Part shown: one piece after another, positions 7,723-15,119 of the stretch | Numbering within the stretch: position 1 is the stretch's first letter | How the letters are laid out: every line of letters begins with the position of its first letter | Source: Microbacterium neungamense | GTDB taxonomy: Bacteria > Actinomycetota > Actinomycetes > Actinomycetales > Microbacteriaceae | Length of the DNA: 64,000 nucleotides | Reading direction: 5' to 3' | NCBI RefSeq assembly: GCF_024971095.1 | Contig: NZ_CP069717.1 | Location: 248,001 to 312,000, forward strand | Program-made: the position numbers and the translations under genes | The notes under the pieces: generated by a model | Seen by the model: the letters and a program-made list of their open reading frames with translations, nothing else | Database searches by the model: none | Told to the model about the DNA's origin: nothing

Positions 7723-9429
7723 ATGAGAGCGCATCGCCGCATCGCGGGACCGCTGGTCGTGCTGCTGGCGGCAGGCCTGGTCGCCTGCGCGCCGGCGCTG
7801 CCGCAGACCGTCGTGCCCGGCACGGAGGTCGCCGTGGGATGGAGCGGCGGGTTCACCTCCGTGAACGCCCTGGCTTCGCCCACACCCGGCAACATCGACA
7901 TCGCCCAGACGATCCGCGCCGACTTCGGCGACGTCGTCGACGGCGAGTTCGTCCCGGATGAGAGCTTCGGCGCGGTCCGCATCGTGTCGGAGGACCCGTT
8001 CACGGTGCGGTACGACCTCGCCGAGCCCACCTGGTCGGACGGCATCCCCCTCGACGCCGCCGATCTGCTGCTGGGCTGGGCCGGGGCATCTGGTCTCTTC
8101 GAGCGGGACGAGGAGGGTGCGGATGCTGGAGCGCACGCGCCCGAGATCGCCCTCGAGGTCCCGGAGGTCGACGAGTTCGCGCGGGCGATCGAGGTGACCT
8201 TCCCGCAGCCGGCGATCGACTGGCAGCAGGCGGTGACGGCCCCGGTGCCCGCGCACGTCGCCGGCAGGCGGGCGTTCGGGACGGATGACGCGATGGAGGC
8301 GAAGCAGGCCGTCATCCGCGCGATCCAGGAGGCCGACCCCGAGGCTCTCGACGATCTCGCCGCGGTGTGGAACGAGGGCTTCGCACTGCCCGAGAAGAAG
8401 GCGATCCCGGAGGACCTGCGGCTCTCCAGCGGCCCGTACCTCGTCGACCGGGTGCGCGACGAGGAGACCGGTCAGAGCGTGACGCTGGTTCCCAACCCGT
8501 CCTATCGTGGGGCGGTCACCCCGCAGGTCGCGCGGATCGAGCTCGTCCCGCCGGGGAGCGATCCCGCCGGCGCGATCGGCGACCGGCTGGACATCGCCCA
8601 GGTGACCCCGGTGGCGTCCAACCGCGGGGTCATCCGCGAACTCGAACGCCGGGACTTCGCCGTGCAGACCACGCACGACGGCACCGTCTGGGCGGTGCTG
8701 CTGAACCCGGCCGGAGTGTTCGCGGACGAGCGGGCCCGCTCCGCCTTCCTCCGCGCCCTTCCGGTGCGGGCGCTCGCGGAAGCGGGTGGGGGTGAATGGG
8801 CCGCGGCCTACACCGCCACCACGTCGATGGTGTCCGCCCCGGGCTCCCGCGCCTACGACATCGTGAACGAGGACTCCGGCTTCGCCCAGACCCTCGGCAC
8901 ACAGAGCGACGACCCGGCGCTCGAGCGCCAGTCCGCCGGTGTGGGCCCGGGAACCCGGGTGTGCGTGCTGTACGACCGCGGCAGCGAGTTCGCCGCCGGG
9001 GCGTTCACCGCGCTGCGGGGTGCTGCGGCCGAGGCCGGGTGGGGCGTCGCCGACTGCGGCAGCGACGACGTCGACGGTGCGCTGGCGCAGCGCGGGTGGA
9101 ACGCGGTGATCGCCCGGGTGCCGATCCCGGAATCTCCGGCCCAGATCGCCGCGCAGTGGGGCACGCAGGGCCGGGCATCCGTCACCGGGCATGCGGATGC
9201 CGAGCGCGACACGCTCATCGCGCAGCTCGCCCAGACGGTCGACGTCTACGAGGCGCGCGACATCCGCGCGCTGATCGAGTCCACGATCGTCCGCGCCGCA
9301 CTGGCCCTGCCGATCGCGACGAACCCGCGGATCACGATCGTCGACCGTGACGTGACCGGCGTGACCGCCCGCAACGGCGCTCTGGCGCCCCTCACGTACG
9401 GCATCGTGCAGTGGGCGGCCGTGAAGTGA
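7723..9429 (+). CDS. solute-binding lipoprotein, ABC transporter family 5 (peptide/nickel type)
   Basis: 568 aa with a lipoprotein signal peptide (MRAHRRI, hydrophobic stretch, lipobox LVAC, Cys22). The mature part follows the family-5 periplasmic binding fold: an N-terminal lobe with SEDPFTVRYDLAEPTWSDGIPLDAADLLLGW, the classic [TS]-W-x-D-G-x-x-x-x-A-x-D signature, then SGPYLVDRV and LVPNPSYRGA. No permease or ATPase genes are nearby, so it is an orphan binding protein inside a type VII locus. It may scavenge peptides, or may have been recruited as an extracellular accessory of the secretion system. The context suggests the second but nothing proves it. Confidence 0.88.
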   Translation: MRAHRRIAGPLVVLLAAGLVACAPALPQTVVPGTEVAVGWSGGFTSVNALASPTPGNIDIAQTIRADFGDVVDGEFVPDESFGAVRIVSEDPFTVRYDLAEPTWSDGIPLDAADLLLGWAGASGLFERDEEGADAGAHAPEIALEVPEVDEFARAIEVTFPQPAIDWQQAVTAPVPAHVAGRRAFGTDDAMEAKQAVIRAIQEADPEALDDLAAVWNEGFALPEKKAIPEDLRLSSGPYLVDRVRDEETGQSVTLVPNPSYRGAVTPQVARIELVPPGSDPAGAIGDRLDIAQVTPVASNRGVIRELERRDFAVQTTHDGTVWAVLLNPAGVFADERARSAFLRALPVRALAEAGGGEWAAAYTATTSMVSAPGSRAYDIVNEDSGFAQTLGTQSDDPALERQSAGVGPGTRVCVLYDRGSEFAAGAFTALRGAAAEAGWGVADCGSDDVDGALAQRGWNAVIARVPIPESPAQIAAQWGTQGRASVTGHADAERDTLIAQLAQTVDVYEARDIRALIESTIVRAALALPIATNPRITIVDRDVTGVTARNGALAPLTYGIVQWAAVK

Positions 9430-9480
9430 CGCGGCGGATGTGGGCTGTTCTCCCCATCGCGACGGCATCCCGCCGGCGCA

Positions 9481-9486
9481 TAGGGT
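9481..9486 (+). promoter_or_regulatory. -10 box TAGGGT of toxin cassette 1
   Basis: TAGGGT begins 25 bases before the GTG start of the first carrier gene. The same box type (TACCCT, 13132-13137) lies exactly 25 bases before the second carrier, each followed by a GGAGG ribosome site, so each cassette seems to carry its own promoter. Confidence 0.5.
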
Positions 9487-9505
9487 CGTCGGCGGAGGTT
9501 TTCGC

Positions 9506-10210
9506 GTGGGAATGATGTTGCCGAACGAGCTCATCTGGGTGATGGAGAAGCTCGGGTTCGACTGGCCGGATGTCGATGAGGACGAGCTGCGCCGGGGTGC
9601 GGGGATGGTCAGCGACTTCCGCGACGACCTCGAGGCGAAGATCCAGGTGATGGACCGGAAGGTGAACGGCGACCTGGCCGCGGCGATGCGGGGCAAGGCG
9701 GGCCCGGCGTATGTGAGCGCGTGGAACACGAACCGGTCGCAGAACCTGCAGCGGCTGGTGGATCTGCTGGGTCCGGTGCCGCCGGCGATGGACATCGCGG
9801 CGGGCGCGGTGTTCGCGTTGAAGATCAAGGTGATCGCGGATGTCACGACGACGATGATCGCCCTGGTCGGGATGCTGACGAACCCGATCACGGCGGTGGG
9901 CGCCGGTCCGATGCTGATCCTGAAGAAGAAGCTGCTGAATGCGGCGGTGGATGTCGCGATCGAGCAGCTGCTGAATCAGCTCCTGCCGATGGCGATCGAG
10001 CCGCTGGCGGAGGAGCTGCCGGGTGTCGTGATGGCGGCGCTGGACTCGCCGATCGTGGAGGCGGTCGCGGGTGACCCGGACGAGTTCTTCGCGGATCTGC
10101 AGGCGCTGGAGCAGGCGGAGAGCGAGATGGAGATGCATGCGTCGGATGTCGAGACGCTGACCGAGCGGCTGCTCGCGGACCTTTCGAGCTTGAACATCAC
10201 GGGGGACTGA
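9506..10210 (+). CDS. type VII carrier protein 1 (CpnT N-terminal / WXG100-like domain, stand-alone)
   Basis: 234 aa. GTG 9506 is chosen over longer frames because GGAGG sits 7 bases upstream and the paralogue at 13157 starts at the same residue. The opening MMLPNELIWVMEKLGFDWPDVDEDELRR matches the P-x-E-L-x-W-x-x...W-P-x-x-D-E-x-x-x pattern of the WXG100-like domain at the N-terminus of actinobacterial CpnT-type toxins (motif at residues 5-30). The centre carries a hydrophobic ~60-residue segment (DVTTTMIALVGMLTNPITAVG, then KKKLLNAAVDVAIEQLL) that could be a helical hairpin. It has no toxin domain; the toxin is encoded by the next gene, 3 bases downstream. The likely role is export or presentation of that toxin by EccC (inference). 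Confidence 0.8.
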   Translation: MGMMLPNELIWVMEKLGFDWPDVDEDELRRGAGMVSDFRDDLEAKIQVMDRKVNGDLAAAMRGKAGPAYVSAWNTNRSQNLQRLVDLLGPVPPAMDIAAGAVFALKIKVIADVTTTMIALVGMLTNPITAVGAGPMLILKKKLLNAAVDVAIEQLLNQLLPMAIEPLAEELPGVVMAALDSPIVEAVAGDPDEFFADLQALEQAESEMEMHASDVETLTERLLADLSSLNITGD

Positions 10211-10213
10211 GAC

Positions 10214-10909
10214 ATGGGCAGAAGCATCGGTGACGAAGCGATCAAGCCGCTGCTGCGCGCGCTGGATGACGCTCCGGTGCATGTGAAGCAGCTGGCGGAG
10301 ATGTTCCGCAAGCACGGCAAGAAGCAGCACCGCAATACGAGCGAGGTGCAGAACCTCGACTCGCCGGACATCGTGCATCCGCTCAAGGACGGCTGGAAGA
10401 AGGACGGCAAGTGGGAGCCGAACGAGGTCGTCGCCTGGGGGAAAGGCAACCGACCCGACCCGCACGAGTATCTGGACGCCGACTACATCGCGAAGCACCT
10501 CGACCAGTTCGCGGACGGCGCTACGCGGATCTACAAGAAGGACAGCCTCGACAACTACGGGCCGGGGAACGACAACACCACGTACGTCTTTCCCACGGAT
10601 CAGCTGAACACCCTGATGCAGCAGGTTAACAGCCCCGCTGAGCTTGCTGAGGCGCTGGGGCTGCCCGACGGGTTCTTCGAGGGTGCCGAGGTGGAACTGC
10701 GGGACTTCGCGCCCCACGAGTTGGACGGCCTGCGGATGCCGTCCGGCAATGAAGGCGGTACCGACACGGAGAAATGGATCCCCGGAGGATATCTCCCGAC
10801 CGGCATCCCGGAGGCCGTGATCGACATCCCGGAGACGGCGAGAGGACTGCGCAACGGCGAGTACATGCCCTCGCAGTGGCCGGGAAGCCCGCGAGAGTTC
10901 AGCATCTAG
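10214..10909 (+). CDS. polymorphic-toxin-like protein, cassette 1 (activity unassigned)
   Basis: 231 aa, translationally coupled to carrier 1 (3-base gap, weak ribosome site). The basic, flexible N-terminus (to ~residue 70) resembles a linker. The C-terminal half has the look of a polymorphic-toxin domain: SPAELAEALGLPDGFFEGAEVELRDF followed by MPSGNEGGTDTEKWIPGG and TGIPEAVIDIPE (residues ~150-205). I recall the G-N-E-x-G...P-G-G...G-x-P-E-A-V arrangement at the C-termini of many Rhs- and CdiA-type toxins, but I cannot name the enzymatic activity. Conserved Glu and Asn residues there could be catalytic. The same sub-motif recurs in the broken cassette at 12.6-13.1 kb, and two unknown genes follow as candidate immunity genes. 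Confidence 0.65.
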   Translation: MGRSIGDEAIKPLLRALDDAPVHVKQLAEMFRKHGKKQHRNTSEVQNLDSPDIVHPLKDGWKKDGKWEPNEVVAWGKGNRPDPHEYLDADYIAKHLDQFADGATRIYKKDSLDNYGPGNDNTTYVFPTDQLNTLMQQVNSPAELAEALGLPDGFFEGAEVELRDFAPHELDGLRMPSGNEGGTDTEKWIPGGYLPTGIPEAVIDIPETARGLRNGEYMPSQWPGSPREFSI

Positions 10910-10919
10910 GCAGGCGCGC

Positions 10920-11594
10920 GTGAACCTGGACATGGACCTGGAGAGAGACGATGCGGCAGCCTTCGGCCCCGCGTCTGTCACTGCGGGAGCGCTGCTTCCG
11001 TACGAGGGTCGTACGCTGATGCTGGGTCCGGACGGCCTGCCTTCGGCCGTTTTCGACGCCGAGGACGATGGCTGGATCGCGCCGAGCAACCCGATACTGG
11101 TGCGCGGTCAGGCCCGGATCCTGCCGCTGGCATGGCGAGGGGAAGCCGGCGGGGCGGGCGTCTCCACCGAGGAGATCGCCGCCTTCGCGTCCCAGGTGCA
11201 GTCCGCAGCGATGTACTGGGCGGGCAATTGGCGGGTTCTCGACGATCTCCGTGGGCATCGAGGGGACAGCATCGGCTCGTACACGGCGGCGCTCCATGCG
11301 GCCGGGGCGCAGCGCGTGAACTTCTGGACGTACTCGGAGACCGTCGGGCTGGCGCTGGTGTGGGCAGGGGTCGAGCAGGAGGGCACGATGTCGCTGGCCA
11401 TGCATGTGGTGCCGGCCGGCTGGGTGACCGAACGACGGGCCGGGAAGGCGGTCCGTGGAATCGACGTGAACTGGTCCTGGGACGAGGTCGTGAACCTCTA
11501 CGCGGCTCGGACCGGCATCGGGCCGGACGCGGCAGGAGCGGACGCCGATGCCGCCGGTAGTCTGGCGGCAGAGGAAGAGGAGCGGGACGCATGA
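10920..11594 (+). CDS. uncharacterised protein, candidate immunity factor of cassette 1
   Basis: 224 aa from GTG 10920, 10 bases after the toxin stop; ATG 10932 is an alternative start. It is a soluble alpha/beta protein with no signal peptide or membrane segment (TLMLGPDGLPSAVFDAEDDGW, then WRVLDDLRGHRGDSIGSYTAALHAAG, VNFWTYSETVGLALVWAG) and an Ala/Asp/Glu-rich tail. No family is recognised with confidence. Immediate position after a toxin-like gene, small size and 4-base overlap with the next gene suggest that one or both of this pair neutralise the toxin in the producing cell (inference from polymorphic-toxin gene order). Confidence 0.6.
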   Translation: MNLDMDLERDDAAAFGPASVTAGALLPYEGRTLMLGPDGLPSAVFDAEDDGWIAPSNPILVRGQARILPLAWRGEAGGAGVSTEEIAAFASQVQSAAMYWAGNWRVLDDLRGHRGDSIGSYTAALHAAGAQRVNFWTYSETVGLALVWAGVEQEGTMSLAMHVVPAGWVTERRAGKAVRGIDVNWSWDEVVNLYAARTGIGPDAAGADADAAGSLAAEEEERDA

Positions 11595-12463
11595 CAGGCA
11601 CGTTCGGGAACCTGACCGTGGACGCGGTCGCGCGCGTCTACGGCGCGAGTGAGCTCGGAGTGCTCGCGATCACCGCCCCTGGCGACGCGCATCCGCGCGT
11701 CGAGTACGTCGGCGGCGAGCTGTTCGTGGGTCTTGACGAGCGCGACGGGTCCGCGGTGACGCAAGGGCAGGCCGAAGCCTGGTCGCAGCCGTTCGCCGAG
11801 ATGGTCGCGGCGGCCGTGGCATCCGCCGGTTCCGTTCCGGACCCTGTGGACGGGGTGATCCTCATCGAGGACGAGCAGGTGGCGGCATCCGTGCTCGTCG
11901 AACCGTCCCGGATCGACGTCGGCGACGTGACCGGATCACCGGTCGTCTTCGCGCTCTCCCGGCAGCGGCTCGCGATCGTCGGCACGGACGACGAAACGGG
12001 GATCGCCCGTGTGCTGGACCTGGCGGAGCAGCTCTACGACGAGGGCGGGCGACTGGTGAGCGCGCATCCAGTGGTGCTCTCGGACGGCGCCTGGGCTCCG
12101 TACCCGTGGCGCGAGCGGCATCCGTCGCTGGAGATGCGTTTCGAGCGGGTGCTGAGGCTGTTCGCCGTTCGCGCGTACGAGGCACAGTCCGTCGCGCTGC
12201 AGCGACCGGACGTGCACCTGGCGGATCCGAAGATCCGGGTGCTGGACGGCGGGGTCACCACGACGTTCGCGGCATGGCCCAAGGGGACCGCGACGCTCCT
12301 CCCCGTCGTGGACAACGTGATCATCGCCGACCCGTCGGGCGCGCTCAGCGTCGCGACCATGGATCAGTTCCTGGATGCCGCAGGCGACGCCGTCGTGCGC
12401 ACCGGGCTCTCTCCGCTGCGGTACTTCGTGCCGGGGGATCCTCCCCGGGCATCCGAGGACTGA
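11591..12463 (+). CDS. uncharacterised protein, second candidate immunity factor
   Basis: 290 aa, overlapping the previous gene by ATGA. It is soluble and reads as two alpha/beta halves. The C-terminal half (DPKIRVLDGGVTTTFAAW, GTATLLPVVDNVIIADP, MDQFLDAAGDAVV) faintly recalls DUF1444-type proteins, in which a strand pair precedes a V-x-D-x-x-x-x-M region, but the match is by eye only. The overlap indicates a tightly coupled two-gene unit. It could be an immunity protein, or a chaperone of the unit rather than the antitoxin itself. Confidence 0.6.
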   Translation: MTGTFGNLTVDAVARVYGASELGVLAITAPGDAHPRVEYVGGELFVGLDERDGSAVTQGQAEAWSQPFAEMVAAAVASAGSVPDPVDGVILIEDEQVAASVLVEPSRIDVGDVTGSPVVFALSRQRLAIVGTDDETGIARVLDLAEQLYDEGGRLVSAHPVVLSDGAWAPYPWRERHPSLEMRFERVLRLFAVRAYEAQSVALQRPDVHLADPKIRVLDGGVTTTFAAWPKGTATLLPVVDNVIIADPSGALSVATMDQFLDAAGDAVVRTGLSPLRYFVPGDPPRASED

Positions 12464-12499
12464 GGCGTCTTCGACAGCGCGCGACCTCCCGGACCGCGG

Positions 12500-13065
12500 C
12501 CGCTGACGCTCGAGCCGCTCGCCGAGCAGGTCCCGGGACTGGTCGCGGCGATGCTCGACGCCCCGGTCGTCGAGGGCGCGGTGGGCGATGTGGACGAGAC
12601 GGCAAGAAGCCGACCTCCCATGCCAAGGAGTACCACGTCCTGCGCGATGTCAGCCGAGGGGTCGACGCGCAGTTGCGCGGGTACCAGCCGCGGCACCGCG
12701 ACCCCGACTACGACCTGGCGCGCGATCTCGGCCGCTCCGTCGGCAACGAGGTGAGGTCGCTGCCGGGCGACATCGCGGACGAGGTGAAGGGCACGCCGAA
12801 GAAGGTGCCCGGACAGCTCGTCGAAGAGCTCTATGAGGACGCGATCGGGCAGGACAGCCCGGACAAGTACGGGGCGAAGAGCGCGGGCGATATGAGCTTC
12901 CTCGCCCCCGCCGGCGAAGCGGATGCCCTGAGCGCGCTCAGCCAGGCCGAGCTCGAGACGCGATTCGACCTGCCGCCGGGCGCGCTGGACGGCGCGAAGG
13001 TCGAGATCAAGACCATCCCCGATTCGCGGTTCGTGAGCATCGAGTTCGACGTCCCCGGGGACTGA
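12500..13065 (+). pseudogene. remnant of a third toxin cassette (carrier tail fused out of frame to toxin part)
   Basis: Bases 12500-12600 read (frame 2) TLEPLAEQVPGLVAAMLDAP followed by VVEGAVGDVDE, which aligns with the carrier C-terminus (AIEPLAEELPAVIDAILDAP in the paralogue at 13157). At about 12600 the frame changes and 12602-13065 reads in frame 1 as the middle and end of a toxin-like protein: KEYHVLRDVSRGVDAQLRGY, KGTPKKVPGQLVEELYEDA, SQAELETRFDLPPGALDGAK, ending FDVPGD and a stop. The SQAEL segment aligns with SPAELAEALGLPDGFFEGAE of the cassette 1 toxin. An internal deletion has therefore removed the carrier end and the toxin start. No carrier start or promoter remains, so the segment is probably silent but could donate sequence by recombination. 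Confidence 0.75.
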
Positions 13066-13131
13066 TGGCGAGGGCCGGCGGAGCTGTGCGGGTGGGAAGT
13101 GCTACCCATGGTGGCCTCGATGACCGGAAAG

Positions 13132-13137
13132 TACCCT
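13132..13137 (+). promoter_or_regulatory. -10 box TACCCT of toxin cassette 3
   Basis: TACCCT starts 25 bases before GTG 13157, the same spacing as TAGGGT before carrier 1. A strong AGGAGG lies between box and start (13144-13149). Confidence 0.5.
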
Positions 13138-13156
13138 CGATTCAGGAGGTGGCGCC

Positions 13157-13864
13157 GTGGGAATGATGTTGCCGAACGAGCTCGTCTGGGTGATGGAGAA
13201 GCTCGGGTTCGAGTGGCCGGATGTGGATGAGGACGAGGTCCGCAAGGGTGCGACGCTGGTGCGCAATTTCGGGTCGGATCTGGAGGGTGTGATCCAGGCC
13301 GTCGACCGGAAGATGAACGGCGACATCGGCGCGGCGATGCGCGGGCAGACGGGGCCGGCGACGTTGAGCGCGTGGAATGCCAACCGGTCGCAGAATCTGC
13401 AGAAGCTGGTGGATATCATGCCGCCGGCGGCGACGGCGATGGACGTCGCCGCGGATGCGATTCTGGCGTTGAAGATCAAGGTCATCGTGGATGTGACGTC
13501 GACGATGATCACGCTGGTGGCGATGCTGACGAACCCGATCACGGCGGCGGGCGCCGGGCCGATGCTGTTGATCAAGAAGAAGCTGTTGAACGCGGCGGTG
13601 GACATCGCGGTGGAGCAGCTGATCAATCAGCTCGCGCCGATGGCGATCGAGCCGTTGGCGGAGGAGCTGCCGGCAGTGATCGACGCGATTCTGGATGCGC
13701 CGATGGTGGAGTCCACGGCCGGGGACTCGGATGAGTTCTACGCGGATCTGCAGGCGCTGGAGGAGGCGCAGTCGACGATGAAGGTGCATGGTGCGGACAT
13801 CCAGACCTTGACGTCGACGTTCTTCGCGGAGTTCTCCGCCCTCGACTTCGGAGGGGACGACTGA
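13157..13864 (+). CDS. type VII carrier protein 2 (CpnT N-terminal / WXG100-like domain, stand-alone)
   Basis: 235 aa, a close paralogue of the protein at 9506: same MMLPNEL[IV]WVMEKLGF opening, same W-P-D-V-D-E-D-E turn, and the central block LTNPITA[VA]GAGPML conserved almost exactly. The 5-prime DNA of the two genes is nearly identical, with divergence increasing in the middle and at the C-terminal end. GTG 13157 is fixed by the AGGAGG upstream and by the paralogue. The stop shares one base with the toxin ATG (TGATG), so the two proteins are translated in step. A role as export carrier or chaperone for the adjacent HxxD toxin follows from arrangement and domain type, not from direct evidence. 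Confidence 0.8.
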   Translation: MGMMLPNELVWVMEKLGFEWPDVDEDEVRKGATLVRNFGSDLEGVIQAVDRKMNGDIGAAMRGQTGPATLSAWNANRSQNLQKLVDIMPPAATAMDVAADAILALKIKVIVDVTSTMITLVAMLTNPITAAGAGPMLLIKKKLLNAAVDIAVEQLINQLAPMAIEPLAEELPAVIDAILDAPMVESTAGDSDEFYADLQALEEAQSTMKVHGADIQTLTSTFFAEFSALDFGGDD

Positions 13865-14505
13865 TGAGCGCGGTCAAACCCATCATCCGCGAACTCAAGC
13901 AGGCCGCGCTGAAGGGGTTCGCTCACGCAGACCACAAGCTGCACCAGCTCACCGCGAACCTCGACGGCCACCTCGACACTGTCGTGCGCCAGGTTCGCGA
14001 CCTCGACAACTACGACGGCAAGGTCGATGTCAAGCTGAAGCGGTTCAAGAGGAACAGCAAGCACGACTCGGCGGAGTACCAGAGGCAGTACGACGAGCAG
14101 ATGGACACGCTGCAGAGGATGCCGCTGTCCGACTGGCTGGCGAACCGGATCGAGTATCTCGAGAACGGGCGCACCTCGGACTCGCTCCGGGCGCAGCAGA
14201 ACGCGCGCGATGACGCATTCCGAGACATGTATGACGACCTGCGAGACCAGGGTTTCAGCAAGGACGAAGCGACCAAGAAGGCGCAGGAATGGCTCAAGAG
14301 CCAGGCGGCGCTGCATCGGCTGGATGGAATCGCCGGCGGGGACGTCACCGACATCTCACGCGTCGGAGACACCCGCATCAATTCCTCACTCGGTTCGCAG
14401 TGGCGAAGCCGCGTCGGCGACATCGATCGGGCCGTGATCGACTACCTCAACGCGAATCCGGGCGTGGATCTGGACAACACCTTCATCAACGTCATCCTTC
14501 GATAG
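13864..14505 (+). CDS. polymorphic toxin type 15 (Ntox15 / Tde1-like putative DNase)
   Basis: 213 aa. Residues ~65-213 carry the Ntox15 pattern: AEYQRQYDEQMDTLQRMPLS then DWLANR, an acidic helical stretch, A-x-E-W-L-x-x-x-AALHRLDGIAGGD, and the signature RINSSLGSQWRSRV near the C-terminus. The catalytic HxxD is present as H151-R-L-D154. This family includes Agrobacterium Tde1, a DNase delivered by a type VI system; here the context is type VII. The first ~60 residues are a Lys/His-rich helical segment (VKPIIRELKQAALKGFAHAD) that may dock to the carrier. The next gene is a Tdi1-like immunity gene, completing a classical toxin-immunity pair. Confidence 0.9.
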   Translation: MSAVKPIIRELKQAALKGFAHADHKLHQLTANLDGHLDTVVRQVRDLDNYDGKVDVKLKRFKRNSKHDSAEYQRQYDEQMDTLQRMPLSDWLANRIEYLENGRTSDSLRAQQNARDDAFRDMYDDLRDQGFSKDEATKKAQEWLKSQAALHRLDGIAGGDVTDISRVGDTRINSSLGSQWRSRVGDIDRAVIDYLNANPGVDLDNTFINVILR

Positions 14506-14514
14506 GTTTGAACC

Positions 14515-15069
14515 ATGGTTGAGATCGCTGACTTCGTTCCGCACGCGCCGGTTCCGGCCGAGATCGTCGAGGAGTACCGGGGACGCGTTCCGGACGAACT
14601 CGTCGAAGTCTGGGAGAAGTACGGCTACGGTACCTTCGCGGACGGTTTCCTGCGCATCATCGACCCCAAGCTCTACGAGACCGAGGTCGGCGACTGCATC
14701 GGCAAGACCCAGGGCGACGGGATCGCCATCCCGATCATGGTCACCGGGCTCGGCGACCTCATCACGTGGGAACCCAGCCGTCCGGGACTGACGGCCATCC
14801 TCTACCGCCTGGGCACCACCGTGGGACTCGGAAGCCGTTTCCGCAGTCTGTTCCGGCGGGTCGAGGACGAACTGATCCTCGAAGATCTGAAGGCCGAGAT
14901 CTTCCCGGAGGCTGTTGCGGCGCACGGTGAGCTGCCCTACGACCAGTCGTTCATCTTCGTGCCGCTGCTCTCGCTGGGCGGCGCCGCGAAGGTCGAGAAC
15001 CTGCACAAGCGGGAGACCATCCCTGCGATCCAGGTCGCGGTCGACCTGCAGGGCGTCATCGGCCACTGA
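14515..15069 (+). CDS. GAD-like / DUF1851 (Tdi1-like) immunity protein
   Basis: 184 aa, 9 bases after the toxin. The N-terminal GAD-like domain is recognisable from VPAEIVEEYRGRVPDELVEV followed by WEKYGYGTFADGFLRIIDP. The C-terminal DUF1851 part has the end pattern FVPLLSLGGAAKVENLHKRE. This two-domain arrangement is that of Tdi1, which protects Agrobacterium from the Tde1 DNase, so family knowledge and gene order agree. It is expected to be cytoplasmic and to bind the H151/D154 toxin domain. No signal peptide or membrane segment is present. Confidence 0.88.
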   Translation: MVEIADFVPHAPVPAEIVEEYRGRVPDELVEVWEKYGYGTFADGFLRIIDPKLYETEVGDCIGKTQGDGIAIPIMVTGLGDLITWEPSRPGLTAILYRLGTTVGLGSRFRSLFRRVEDELILEDLKAEIFPEAVAAHGELPYDQSFIFVPLLSLGGAAKVENLHKRETIPAIQVAVDLQGVIGH

Positions 15070-15119
15070 CTCCGTCGACCGGGCCCCCGTGGCAGGATAT
15101 GTGCCGAGGGGGTCGCGAC

